Assembly: GCA_036495425.1 (NCBI GenBank)
Contig: DASXMW010000219.1
Location: forward strand, 1-19,373
DNA: 19,373 nt
DNA from: Bog-532 sp036495425
GTDB taxonomy: Bacteria; Actinomycetota; Actinomycetes; Streptosporangiales; Streptosporangiaceae
Reading direction: 5' to 3'
The notes under the pieces were generated by a model. It was not told the origin of the DNA and made no database searches. It worked only from the letters and a program-made list of their open reading frames with translations. Below, one piece after another: positions 1 through 7,130 of this stretch. Position 1 is the stretch's first letter; every line of letters begins with the position of its first letter. The translations under genes were made by a program, and so were the position numbers.

Positions 1-246
1 ACCGTCGACGGCAGCAGCGTCGGCACCCTCGGCCGCCAGGACACCATCGAGACCCCGGTCGACCCCGGCCCCCACACCCTGTTCCTCCGCATGGGCCGCC
101 GCTACTCCAGCCAGCCCCAGACCTTCGACGCCGCCGATGGCGAAACGGTCACCTTCCGCTGCCACGGCGCCGAGGCCTGGCCCCACCTGGTCGCCTCCCT
201 CATCGCCCCCGACCTGGCCATCTCCCTCAAACGTGAGGAAGACTGA
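1..246 (+). CDS. C-terminal end of an unrecognised protein (partial)
   Basis: The frame beginning at base 1 is open for 81 codons and stops with TGA at 244-246, so the gene enters from the left edge and its start is outside the window. The residues look like the end of a small beta-rich domain: a VDGSSVGTL segment is followed by a VDPGPHTLFLRMGRRYSS segment and then a GETVTFRCHG segment. This pattern of alternating strands and turns resembles small PEGA-like or copper-binding-like sandwich domains, but I do not recognise the family. Codon use is typical for the window (third position almost always G or C), which supports real coding. No function is assigned. Confidence 0.6.
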   Translation, partial: TVDGSSVGTLGRQDTIETPVDPGPHTLFLRMGRRYSSQPQTFDAADGETVTFRCHGAEAWPHLVASLIAPDLAISLKREED

Positions 247-320
247 CCCCCGGCATGGTCACGGGCAGTCCCAATCCCAGCGAGCCGGGACCAACGGACC
301 GCGAACGAGCGGGCCCCATA

Positions 321-347
321 GCATCAAATGCATATAGCATGTGATGC
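321..347. promoter_or_regulatory. Palindromic operator over the toxin-antitoxin promoter
   Basis: GCATCAAATGC (321-331) and GCATGTGATGC (337-347) form an inverted repeat with 10 of 11 pairs and a 5-base AT centre. The centre and right arm contain a TATAGC hexamer (333-338) placed where a -10 box would give a transcript starting at or next to the ATG at 348. In HigBA-type systems the HTH antitoxin represses its own promoter through such a palindrome. Operator function is inferred. Confidence 0.55.
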
Positions 348-619
348 ATGAGCGGGCTGTACGTCGTCGAGGTTGAGCCAGAGGTTCGGTCACGCGGCAT
401 CTGGCCGGAAAGGTCCGTGAGCTGCGGTTTCACTTACTCACTCAGCAGACGCGGGTCACCTATTGGCTGGCGCCGGGCCGGCGCGTCATCCTGCTGACCG
501 TTTTCCGCAAGACGCGCAGCGCCGAGACCGCTGAAGTCAGCCGTGCCCTGCAAGCCCAGAAGATCTGCGAGACCGAGCACGGGCGAGCACATACCACATT
601 CGACCGGGAGGTGCCCTGA
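348..619 (+). pseudogene. HigB/RelE-type toxin gene, inactivated by internal deletion
   Basis: Two pieces of one toxin family lie in different frames. From ATG 348 the product begins MSGLYVVEVEPEVR (to 389), the usual N-terminus of actinobacterial Gp49/HigB-like toxins. After that the frame reads into unrelated residues and stops near 490. In another frame, from about 392 to the TGA at 617-619, the sequence gives TRHLAGKVRELRFHL, then RVTYWLAPGRRVILLTVFRK and an EVSRALQAQKICETEHGR tail, which is the typical C-terminal half. Family members are about 110-120 residues; roughly 40-45 residues between the two pieces are missing. The simplest reading is a deletion of about 130 bases, not a multiple of three, at about 388-392. 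The C-terminal part has no start codon of its own before the conserved core. Stop and antitoxin start are one base apart. Confidence 0.7.
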
Positions 620-620
620 C

Positions 621-917
621 ATGACCGCCGACCACAGCTCTTATGACGACCTGGCCCGCGAACGCCGATCCGGCGCGGAGTACCGAGAGGGCTACGCCGA
701 AGCCCAGCGGGCCTTTCTTATCGGTCAGACTGTCCGTGAGCGTCGCCTGGCCCTTGGGCTGTCCCAGACAGAACTCGCGTCCCGGGCGGGCATGACGCAA
801 CCCGCTCTGTCCCGGCTTGAGGCAGGCGGCGTCATCCCCACCATCCCGTTGCTGGAACGAATCTCCTCAGCCCTCGACGCCGACCTCATCGTCCAGATCT
901 CACCCCACGCCGCCTGA
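621..917 (+). CDS. HigA-type HTH (XRE) antitoxin
   Basis: A 98-residue protein with a Cro/C1-type helix-turn-helix from about residue 33 to 90: TVRERRLALGLSQTELASRAGMTQ and ALSRLEAGGVIPTIPLLERISSAL show the usual recognition helix and the tail of the domain. The N-terminal 30 residues (acidic, ending in EYREGYAEAQRAF) match the neutralising extension seen in antitoxins encoded downstream of HigB/RelE-type toxins. The start ATG at 621 is chosen because it follows the toxin stop by one base and has GGGAGG at 607-612. An upstream in-frame ATG at 543 lies inside the toxin tail and is less likely. Since the toxin appears broken, this is probably an orphan antitoxin that may still bind the palindrome at 321-347. 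Confidence 0.85.
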   Translation: MTADHSSYDDLARERRSGAEYREGYAEAQRAFLIGQTVRERRLALGLSQTELASRAGMTQPALSRLEAGGVIPTIPLLERISSALDADLIVQISPHAA

Positions 918-936
918 TCGTGGCTGAAGGCCCAGC

Positions 937-955
937 CGTTACCTCCCAGGTAACG
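937..955. terminator. Hairpin between convergent genes
   Basis: CGTTACC (937-943) and GGTAACG (949-955) form a perfect 7-bp stem with a 5-base loop, in the 40-base gap between the convergent antitoxin and glycoside hydrolase genes. There is no T-run, as is common in actinomycetes. A bidirectional terminator is the likely role; a regulator-binding palindrome is possible. Confidence 0.4.
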
Positions 956-957
956 AA

Positions 958-3900
958 CTAAGAGCCCAGGGAGCCCGCCTGGAAGCGGCTGAGCTGCATC
1001 GCCCCGGAGTCGCCGCGGAGGCCGAAGGCGAAGTGGTACTGGGATCGGGTGGCCGGATCGGTCAGGTCGAGCAGGGGCGCCACCGAGGTGGACTCCAGCT
1101 CGGTCCAGGGGCCGCTGCTGCCGGACTGGTAGTAGGAAGTCAGCGTGTTGCCGCTGAACGCGACCGCGAAGTGGTCGCCGGGTTGCAGGGTCACGTCGGC
1201 GCAGCAGGCCACCTGGAAGCCGGGCGGCTGGAGCACGCCGTTCAGCACGAGGTCCTCGCCGGACGTGTGGAAGTAGGAGTTGTACCAGACCATCACGTAG
1301 TTGGAACTGTCCTTGACCAGGCCTGCGAACACGCCGCTGCTGTTGTTGACCGAGCCGCTGTCCAGGGCCTGGACCTGCACCACCGCGGTGGAGTCGGCGC
1401 TGGCCGGGGCGGTGCCGGAGGCCAGGAACCCGAACCACGGCTGGGCCGCGGTGGCCGAGGCCAGCCCGCCCCCGAGTGACCAGGTGGGCGCGACCTCGCC
1501 GGTGCCGGACGTCACCGACGACTGCAGCTGGGTGTAGTTGCCCAGGTCAGCTGCTGAACTGAACTGGTCGTCGATCTGGCTGCCGTAGGCGGCGGGGGAG
1601 TAGGCCACGGTCGCCGCGACCCGCCCGTAGGCGGTGATCTGCCCGGGTCCGGTGACCGCGTAGGCGTACAGCGCGGCCTGCTCGCCCGGGGTGGCGGACG
1701 CGCTGGGCGTCACCGACCAGGTCGCGGTCCCGTGACTGCCCGGCCCGGCCGGCCGGACCGTCCATCCGGCCGGCGCCACCAGGTGCACGGACGCGTCCGC
1801 GGCGCTCTGGCCCGGAGCAGGCCAGTAAGTGGTGGTCACCGTGCTGGCCTGGCCTTCATCCAATGAAAGGCCGGTGGCCGTGGCGCCGTTGATCCACAGC
1901 CGGGCCCCGGGTTGCTCGGCGTCACCGGCCTCCAGCTCGGTGATCCCGCTGCAGTCGCCGGGCTGGTCGGTCATGGTCACCCGGACCTGGGCGGTGGTCA
2001 CGGCCGGGAACGTGACCAGGCTGAGGTCGTTGCCCGCCGGTGACGCCGGTGCCTGCCGCTGCCCGGGCACATCGGCCCAGCCGTCCGGGCCGAGGTACTG
2101 CACCCGGTAGCTGGCCGGGGCGGCCACGTCGCCGCCCTGACCGGTATTGGCCCAGGTGTACAGCCGGACCTGGCTCACCGGGACCGCGGCCCCCAAGTCG
2201 ACGCCCAGGTCGCTGGCCGTGCCGGCCGGCTGCGGCGACCCGGCGGCCGTGCAGTCGGTCCACCGCGAGGCCTGCTGGCTCTCGGCGTAGATCACCTGGC
2301 CGTCGGTGGCGTCGGCCGGCGTGGTGCCCGGCCCGCTGGCCGACGCGAACGCCCGCGGGCTGCCCTGCCCGTACACGTTGGCGGCCAGGTCGGTGAACCC
2401 GCTGGCCGCCTGGGAGCCGGCCCCCGCCCCGGACAGCGGGATCGTGAGCGGGCGGATCGCCGGCGCGCTGGCCACCGCCCGCCCGTCCAGGTACACGTGC
2501 AGGCCGGGGCCCTGGTGGTAGCGGCTCCCGGTCTTGTCCCAGAGCACGGTGACGTTGTGCCCGTGGTACGGCACGTTCTCCAGCGCGAAGTAGTCCCAGC
2601 CGGCCGGGATCAGCGGCTGGATCTTCACGGTGTTGCCCAGCTGCGGGCGCAGTCCGATCAGCCCGGAGATCACCAGATCGTTGAAGGTCGAGTGGTTGTA
2701 GTCATTGGCGTCGTAGATCCAGTCCGGCTGGGACGGGTCATGAGCCTGCCCCACGTGGGGCTGGCCGTCCTGCTGCTGGGTCGCGGCGTAGGTGTGCAGC
2801 AGGCTGTCGTAGCCGGCCGTGGTCACGTCGGACTGGGCCGGGTAGTTGTCCAGCAGGTTGGCCAGCCCGGTCAGCGTCTGTGACGTGGCGAACGGCCAGC
2901 TCGGGCCGTCCCACCGGCAGCAGCCCTGGCCGGCCTGGTACATGAACCACTTGCTGCGCTGCTCGACCGTGGTCGGGCCGTAGGGCGCGGCGAAGCCCTG
3001 AGCGTCGGTGAGCTGGGCCCAGGCCGGGGAGTCGGCCGCCGGCGGCATGTTGAACATCCACGGCACGTAGCCGATCTCCTCCCGGGCCGACAGCAGCGTG
3101 TGGTCCGGGTTGTCGTCCCGGCCCATGTCGTAGAAGAACTGGCGGCCCGGGTCCCACAGGTACTTCTGCATGCTGGCCCGCAACGCGCTGGCCTTGGCCT
3201 GGTAGGACTTCGTCACCTGCGGCTGCCCGGCCAGCGCGGCCAGCTGGGCGATGGCCTCGGCGTCGCCGTACTGGTAGGCGTTGATCGTGGGCCGGTAGCC
3301 CGCGCCGCCGTGGTAGGGGTCGGCCGGGTCGGTCTCGTACGACGAGGCCGAGTACTCCATCCCGTCCCAGACCGGCACCTGCCAGTACAGGCCCAGCTGG
3401 CTGTCGTACTGGCGGTTCCAGCCCTGGTACTGGCGTTCCAGCTCGGGCAGTAGCCGGGTCGCGGCCGCGGTGTCGCCGCTGACCTCGGCCTGCCACAGCA
3501 CCGCGCTGGCCAGCCAGATGCTGTATTCGTGGGCCCAGTCGGTGGTGTTCGAGTTGTAGGTGTCGGTGGCGGGCTTGGGGCCGGAGCCCGCCTCCTGCAG
3601 CCAGTACCGGATGTCGTCGGTGACCGGCTGCTGGTCCCGGGCCCAGCGGCCCTCGTCGATCTGCTGGTCCGACGACGCGTTGATGGCCCCGAACGGCGCC
3701 GCGTAGCCCGGGTAGCCGAAGAACTCGGTCAGCACGTCACCGTTGGCCGTCCCGGTCGGCCGCAGGTGCTCCTTCCACACCCGCCAGCGGTAGTAGTAGG
3801 TGCTCTGGATGGTCTGGTCGGGCACGTCGAGGAACGGGATGTTGGCCTCGTACCAGGCCTTCTCGTCCGTGCTGCCCAGCAGGGCACTGTCGTTCAGGAA

Positions 3901-4059
3901 GTGGGTGCCGCGGCCCACCGCCGGGTAGGGCCGCGCCGCGCTGCCGGTCTGGCCGGGCTCAGCGCTCCCGGCCTGGGTCGCGCCCGCCACCGGAGCCATC
4001 AGGCCCAGCGCGGTAGCCAGACTCGCCACTGTCGTGCACGTCCGAACGAAATGCCTCAT
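958..4059 (-). CDS. Secreted multi-domain MGH1-like glycoside hydrolase
   Basis: A protein of 1033 residues from the ATG at 4059. A GTG at 4077 would add six residues, but the ATG puts the signal peptide in standard form: MRHFVRTC basic end, hydrophobic TVASLATALGLMAPVAG core, cleavage near AGA-TQ. Residues about 50-550 form an (alpha/alpha)6-barrel region like the GH63/MGH1-type hydrolases, with WRVWKEHL, DWAHEYSIW, GLYWQVPVWDGMEYSASS, DPGRQFFYDM, WDGPSWPFATSQ and DANDYNHSTFNDLVISGL segments. A discoidin-like region follows (about 556-718), then an NPCBM/NEW3-like beta domain (about 719-825), and last a concanavalin-like sandwich (about 826-1033). It is predicted to be exported and to attach to a glycan while trimming a terminal sugar. 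The substrate cannot be named from sequence. The gene is transcribed alone and is divergent from the permease. Confidence 0.8.
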   Translation of the reverse strand: MRHFVRTCTTVASLATALGLMAPVAGATQAGSAEPGQTGSAARPYPAVGRGTHFLNDSALLGSTDEKAWYEANIPFLDVPDQTIQSTYYYRWRVWKEHLRPTGTANGDVLTEFFGYPGYAAPFGAINASSDQQIDEGRWARDQQPVTDDIRYWLQEAGSGPKPATDTYNSNTTDWAHEYSIWLASAVLWQAEVSGDTAAATRLLPELERQYQGWNRQYDSQLGLYWQVPVWDGMEYSASSYETDPADPYHGGAGYRPTINAYQYGDAEAIAQLAALAGQPQVTKSYQAKASALRASMQKYLWDPGRQFFYDMGRDDNPDHTLLSAREEIGYVPWMFNMPPAADSPAWAQLTDAQGFAAPYGPTTVEQRSKWFMYQAGQGCCRWDGPSWPFATSQTLTGLANLLDNYPAQSDVTTAGYDSLLHTYAATQQQDGQPHVGQAHDPSQPDWIYDANDYNHSTFNDLVISGLIGLRPQLGNTVKIQPLIPAGWDYFALENVPYHGHNVTVLWDKTGSRYHQGPGLHVYLDGRAVASAPAIRPLTIPLSGAGAGSQAASGFTDLAANVYGQGSPRAFASASGPGTTPADATDGQVIYAESQQASRWTDCTAAGSPQPAGTASDLGVDLGAAVPVSQVRLYTWANTGQGGDVAAPASYRVQYLGPDGWADVPGQRQAPASPAGNDLSLVTFPAVTTAQVRVTMTDQPGDCSGITELEAGDAEQPGARLWINGATATGLSLDEGQASTVTTTYWPAPGQSAADASVHLVAPAGWTVRPAGPGSHGTATWSVTPSASATPGEQAALYAYAVTGPGQITAYGRVAATVAYSPAAYGSQIDDQFSSAADLGNYTQLQSSVTSGTGEVAPTWSLGGGLASATAAQPWFGFLASGTAPASADSTAVVQVQALDSGSVNNSSGVFAGLVKDSSNYVMVWYNSYFHTSGEDLVLNGVLQPPGFQVACCADVTLQPGDHFAVAFSGNTLTSYYQSGSSGPWTELESTSVAPLLDLTDPATRSQYHFAFGLRGDSGAMQLSRFQAGSLGS

Positions 4060-4111
4060 ATCCGCACAATAATTCACCCAGGTATCGGTCCGTCAAGCAC
4101 CTGGCCCCCGG

Positions 4112-4138
4112 CGCCAATATGCACCGGTAATACTGGCG
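4112..4138. promoter_or_regulatory. Dyad in the divergent hydrolase/permease promoter region
   Basis: CGCCAATAT (4112-4120) and ATACTGGCG (4130-4138) are inverted repeats with 8 of 9 pairs and a 9-base centre containing ACCGGT. The dyad lies in the 182-base gap between two divergent genes, about 53 bases from the hydrolase start and 104 bases from the permease start. It resembles a binding site for a dimeric regulator such as a LacI or GntR protein. No regulator gene is adjacent and its function is inferred. Confidence 0.35.
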
Positions 4139-4241
4139 AAATATCCCTGTTGCGTGGGATTGTCATGCTGACCCCCTGGTGAGTGCCAGAACCGGACCGT
4201 CCCCCGGCCCAGCTGGCACCGTGAGAAGGGAGGGGTCGCTC

Positions 4242-5807
4242 ATGGCGCTGGCCGCAGGAGTAACCGTCACCGAGGCCGCCGAGACCGAGAGCCGGAAGCT
4301 GCGCCGCCACTTCGGCCGCTTCGACATCCTGTTCTTCCTGATCTGCACGATCGTCGGCGTCGACACGATCGCCTCGGTGGCCAGCAGCGGCGGCGAGGCC
4401 TTCACCTGGATGATCGTGTTCGCGGTGGTCTTCTTCGTCCCGCAGGCCCTGCTGTTCGCCGAGCTGGGCACCGCGTTCCCGCAGGAGGGCGGGCCCTACA
4501 TGTGGACCCGGCTGGCCTTCGGCCACCTGGCCGGGGCCATCAACAACTTCCTGTACTGGGTGACCAACCCGGTCTGGCTGGGCGGCACGCTGGCCTTCTC
4601 GGCGATCACCGCCATCCAGGTGTTCTTCAACGGCGGCAACAACTTCTCCACGTTCTGGTTCTTCGTGATCACGCTGGTGTTCATCTGGATCTCGGTGCTG
4701 GCCGCGATCATGTCGCTCAGTAAGGGCAAGTGGCTGCCCACCGCCGGGGCCTTCGCCCGGTTCTTCCTGCTGGGCTTCTTCACCATCGCGGTCATCATCT
4801 ACGCGACCAAGCACGGCGTGCACGGCCTGTCGGCGGGCAACTTCAAGCCCAGCTCGGCCGGGTTCGTGGCCCTGGTGGCCGTGCTGCTGTTCAACTACGT
4901 GGGCTTCGAGCTGCCCAGCAGCGCGGGCGAGGAGATGACCAACCCCAAGCGGGACGTGCCGTTCGGCATCGCCCGCAGCACGGTGGCCAGCTTCCTGCTC
5001 TACGCGGTGCCGGTGCTCGGCATCCTCGTCGTGCTGCCGGTCAGCCAGGTCACGAACTTCGGCGGGTTCGTCGACGCCATCCAGCAGGTGTTCACGGTGT
5101 TCGGGGGCAGCGTCAGCCACGGCACCGTGACGCTGACCGGCGCGGGCGCGGTGCTCGGCGACCTCTGCGCCATCATGTTCATCATCTGCGTCCTGACCTC
5201 GGGCGTGACCTGGATCATGGGCGCCGACCGGGCCCTGGCGGTGTCCGGCTACGACGGGGCCGCCCCGCGCTTCCTGGGTGTCATCAACGAGCGATTCGGC
5301 ACCCCGGTCCGGGTCAACATCTTCAGCGGCATCGTGTCCACGATCGTGCTGATCATGGCCCACCAGCTGACCAGCGGGAACGCGGCTAAGTTCTTCGGCG
5401 CGGTGCTGGGCGTGACGATCTCGACCACCTTGGTCAGCTACCTGCTGATCTACCCGGCGCTGTGGAAGCTGCGCCGCAGCCACCCCGAGGTGGCCCGGCC
5501 GTTCAAGATGCCGATGTACAAGCCGCTGACCGTGATCCTGATGGTGCTGCTGGCCGTCACGGTCGTCGAGCTGTTCGCGCCGGGCGCGGGCATGCACTGG
5601 TTCGGCTCCGACTTCGCGCCGGACGGCTGGACCCACGGCGAGCGCTGGACCTACCTGGCCACCGAGGCGGTCCCGGTCCTGGTCTTCATGCTCATCGGGG
5701 TGCTGTTCTGGGTGGCGGGCACCAAGACCCGCCGGGACGTCGCCGGCCTGATCCCCGCCAACGCCGACCCGTCCGGCGAGGCCGACCCGGCCGCTCCGGT
5801 TGGCTGA
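4242..5807 (+). CDS. APC-family amino acid/polyamine permease
   Basis: A 521-residue integral membrane protein. ATG 4242 is chosen because GAAGGGAGGGG lies just upstream (4224-4234); an earlier in-frame start at 4179 has no such site and adds a polar tail. The protein has about 12 hydrophobic segments. The first begins at FDILFFLICTIVGVDTIAS, in the position of the unwound substrate-binding helix of APC transporters, and LFAELGTAFPQEGGPYMW matches the conserved helix 2-3 loop of the family. The loop EEMTNPKRDVPFGIARS is the usual signature after helix 6. The C-terminus is polar and cytoplasmic. The substrate is probably an amino acid, amine or related compound. It stands alone, divergent from the glycoside hydrolase, with a dyad between them. 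Confidence 0.88.
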   Translation: MALAAGVTVTEAAETESRKLRRHFGRFDILFFLICTIVGVDTIASVASSGGEAFTWMIVFAVVFFVPQALLFAELGTAFPQEGGPYMWTRLAFGHLAGAINNFLYWVTNPVWLGGTLAFSAITAIQVFFNGGNNFSTFWFFVITLVFIWISVLAAIMSLSKGKWLPTAGAFARFFLLGFFTIAVIIYATKHGVHGLSAGNFKPSSAGFVALVAVLLFNYVGFELPSSAGEEMTNPKRDVPFGIARSTVASFLLYAVPVLGILVVLPVSQVTNFGGFVDAIQQVFTVFGGSVSHGTVTLTGAGAVLGDLCAIMFIICVLTSGVTWIMGADRALAVSGYDGAAPRFLGVINERFGTPVRVNIFSGIVSTIVLIMAHQLTSGNAAKFFGAVLGVTISTTLVSYLLIYPALWKLRRSHPEVARPFKMPMYKPLTVILMVLLAVTVVELFAPGAGMHWFGSDFAPDGWTHGERWTYLATEAVPVLVFMLIGVLFWVAGTKTRRDVAGLIPANADPSGEADPAAPVG

Positions 5808-5846
5808 TTAGAACAAAATATCGAACATGCCCGATACCATGGCCGA

Positions 5847-6032
5847 ATGCGCATATGGATCGAGCTGGACGAAGAGCGGTCAGGCTGGACGCAGACGCGG
5901 ATGCTGGTCGCCTGGCTGACCCACGCCGGGTACGCGGCCCAGGTCCTGATCGGCCCGGAGCCCAAGGTCCTCGCGCTCACCGGCCACCCCCTGATCCCGG
6001 CCGAGCGCGAGGCCTTCGGCCGCCCACCCTGA
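5847..6032 (+). CDS. Small protein of unknown function (61 residues)
   Basis: An open frame from ATG 5847 with strong GC bias in third positions. It starts MRIWIELDEERSGWTQ, has a short hydrophobic stretch (MLVAWLTHAGYAAQVLIG), then a VLALTGHPLIPAEREAFGRPP tail. I do not recognise a family. There is no Shine-Dalgarno sequence. A TACCAT hexamer at 5835-5840 ends six bases before the ATG, which fits a leaderless transcript. It lies 39 bases after the permease and could be co-transcribed. The main doubt is whether it is expressed at all. Confidence 0.45.
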   Translation: MRIWIELDEERSGWTQTRMLVAWLTHAGYAAQVLIGPEPKVLALTGHPLIPAEREAFGRPP

Positions 6033-6071
6033 CCACCATGGAGCAGTGACCGATCAGCGCATACTGGGCGG

Positions 6072-7019
6072 GTGGTCACCGCGTCGCCCCCTCGCTTGCG
6101 GCCGCCCGCGGTGGCGCGGCTGCCGGCCGAGCCGGGGGTGTACCGGTTCCGGGACAAAAATGGCCGGGTGCTGTACGTGGGACGGGCCACCGAGCTGCGC
6201 TCACGGGTGGGGTCGTACTGGTCGGATCTGCGTGGGCGGCGTCACCTGGTCCGGATGGTGGCCCAGGTGGCCCGGATCGAGGCGGTGACCTGCGCGTCCG
6301 TGCACGAGGCGGCCTGGCTGGAGCGCAACCTGCTGCAGGCCTCGCTGCCGCGGTGGAACCGGACTCCGGGCGGCCAGGAGAACCAGGTTTACATCCGCCT
6401 CAGCCGCGGGCGGGCGGCAAGAGCCGGGCGGGCACTGACCGTGGTCTACCAGGCAACCCCCGCCCCTGACCTTCGATATTTCGGTCCCTACCTGGGCGGA
6501 GTGCGGACGCGTCAGGCGGTCGCGGCGCTGTACCGGATCCGGCCGGCCGCGGCGGCCGGGCGGACGCTGGGCGGCGCGCATCAGGATCTGGCCCGGGCCC
6601 GTGGGCGCGACCCGGCCGACCAGGCCGCCCGGGAGGCCGGCCTGGACCTGCTGGCCGCCGTCCTGGCCAGGGACCCGGCCGCGGTGGCCCGGGCCCGGGC
6701 CGAACTGACCGCGATCCGGGACCGGGCCGCCGGCCAGCTCGCGTTCGAGTTCGCGGCCCGGGTCCAGGCCGAGGCCGAAGCCCTGGACTGGGTCACCAGC
6801 GTGCAGCGGGTCACCAGCCAGGCCGCCCACGACCTGGACGTGTACGGCTGGGCCGGGGGAGCGCTGGTGCACTTCGGCGTCCGCGGCGGCCGCCTGTGCC
6901 AGTGGTCCCAGCGTGACTGCCCGCGGGGCGCCGCCGCCCAGCAGCTGGCGGCCACCCCGTCCGGCTGGGCCGAGTTCGCCACCCGCAACGCCATGCTCGC
7001 CGCCACCCTGGCGGGCTGA
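6072..7019 (+). CDS. UvrC-like GIY-YIG nuclease lacking the C-terminal half
   Basis: A 315-residue protein from GTG 6072. Residues 20-100 are a GIY-YIG nuclease domain of the UvrC N-terminal type: G22-V-Y24 and L34-Y-V-G37 form the signature, R45 follows, and E84 within WLERNLLQASLPRWN matches the metal-binding glutamate of UvrC. A RYFGPYLGGVRTRQAV segment (near 135-150) matches the UvrC middle region, and residues about 200-240 resemble a UVR motif (ELTAIRDRAAGQLAFEFAARVQAEAEAL) that in UvrC contacts UvrB. The RNase H-like and helix-hairpin-helix domains of UvrC (normally about 600 residues or more) are absent. It is therefore comparable to Cho-type proteins that can make one incision in nucleotide excision repair; that role is inference. 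There is no clear Shine-Dalgarno sequence, and CATACT at 6060-6065 suits a leaderless start. Confidence 0.78.
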   Translation: MVTASPPRLRPPAVARLPAEPGVYRFRDKNGRVLYVGRATELRSRVGSYWSDLRGRRHLVRMVAQVARIEAVTCASVHEAAWLERNLLQASLPRWNRTPGGQENQVYIRLSRGRAARAGRALTVVYQATPAPDLRYFGPYLGGVRTRQAVAALYRIRPAAAAGRTLGGAHQDLARARGRDPADQAAREAGLDLLAAVLARDPAAVARARAELTAIRDRAAGQLAFEFAARVQAEAEALDWVTSVQRVTSQAAHDLDVYGWAGGALVHFGVRGGRLCQWSQRDCPRGAAAQQLAATPSGWAEFATRNAMLAATLAG

Positions 7020-7037
7020 GCCCTCAGCACCCTGACC

Positions 7038-7059
7038 AGGCCGGGTCCCGCCCCGGCCT
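7038..7059 (+). terminator. Stem-loop after the GIY-YIG gene
   Basis: AGGCCGGG (7038-7045) and CCCGGCCT (7052-7059) form a perfect 8-bp stem with a 6-base loop, 19 bases after the stop of the GIY-YIG gene. No long T-run follows. It likely separates this gene from the exporter promoter. Confidence 0.45.
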
Positions 7060-7081
7060 TCACCTCTGCCCGCATGCGGGA

Positions 7082-7117
7082 GTGACACCCATAAGAAATC
7101 GGGTTAGACTCCCAAAT
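7082..7117 (+). promoter_or_regulatory. Promoter of the exporter gene, probably leaderless
   Basis: GTGACA (7082-7087) and TAGACT (7105-7110) are separated by 17 bases and resemble sigma-70-type -35 and -10 boxes. The -10 box ends seven bases before the ATG at 7118, so transcription should begin at or next to the start codon. No Shine-Dalgarno sequence is present, which agrees with a leaderless message. The position fits better than the upstream in-frame GTG at 7082, which would place the start codon inside the -35 box. Confidence 0.55.
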
Positions 7118-7130
7118 ATGTCAGTAACCC
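7101..7130. promoter_or_regulatory. Candidate TetR operator over the exporter promoter
   Basis: GGGTTAGAC (7101-7109) faces GTCAGTAACCC (7120-7130): GGGTTA pairs with TAACCC, and the inner GAC pairs with GTC across a two-base offset. The repeat covers the -10 box, the likely transcription start and the start codon, an ideal place for repression. The TetR protein encoded in the same operon is the natural ligand (inference). Confidence 0.45.

Noticed and set aside
4074..5636. A 520-codon open frame on the minus strand
   Set aside because: It lies opposite the APC permease, gives a histidine/glutamate/glycine-rich product without domains, and has the composition typical of antisense frames in high-GC genes.
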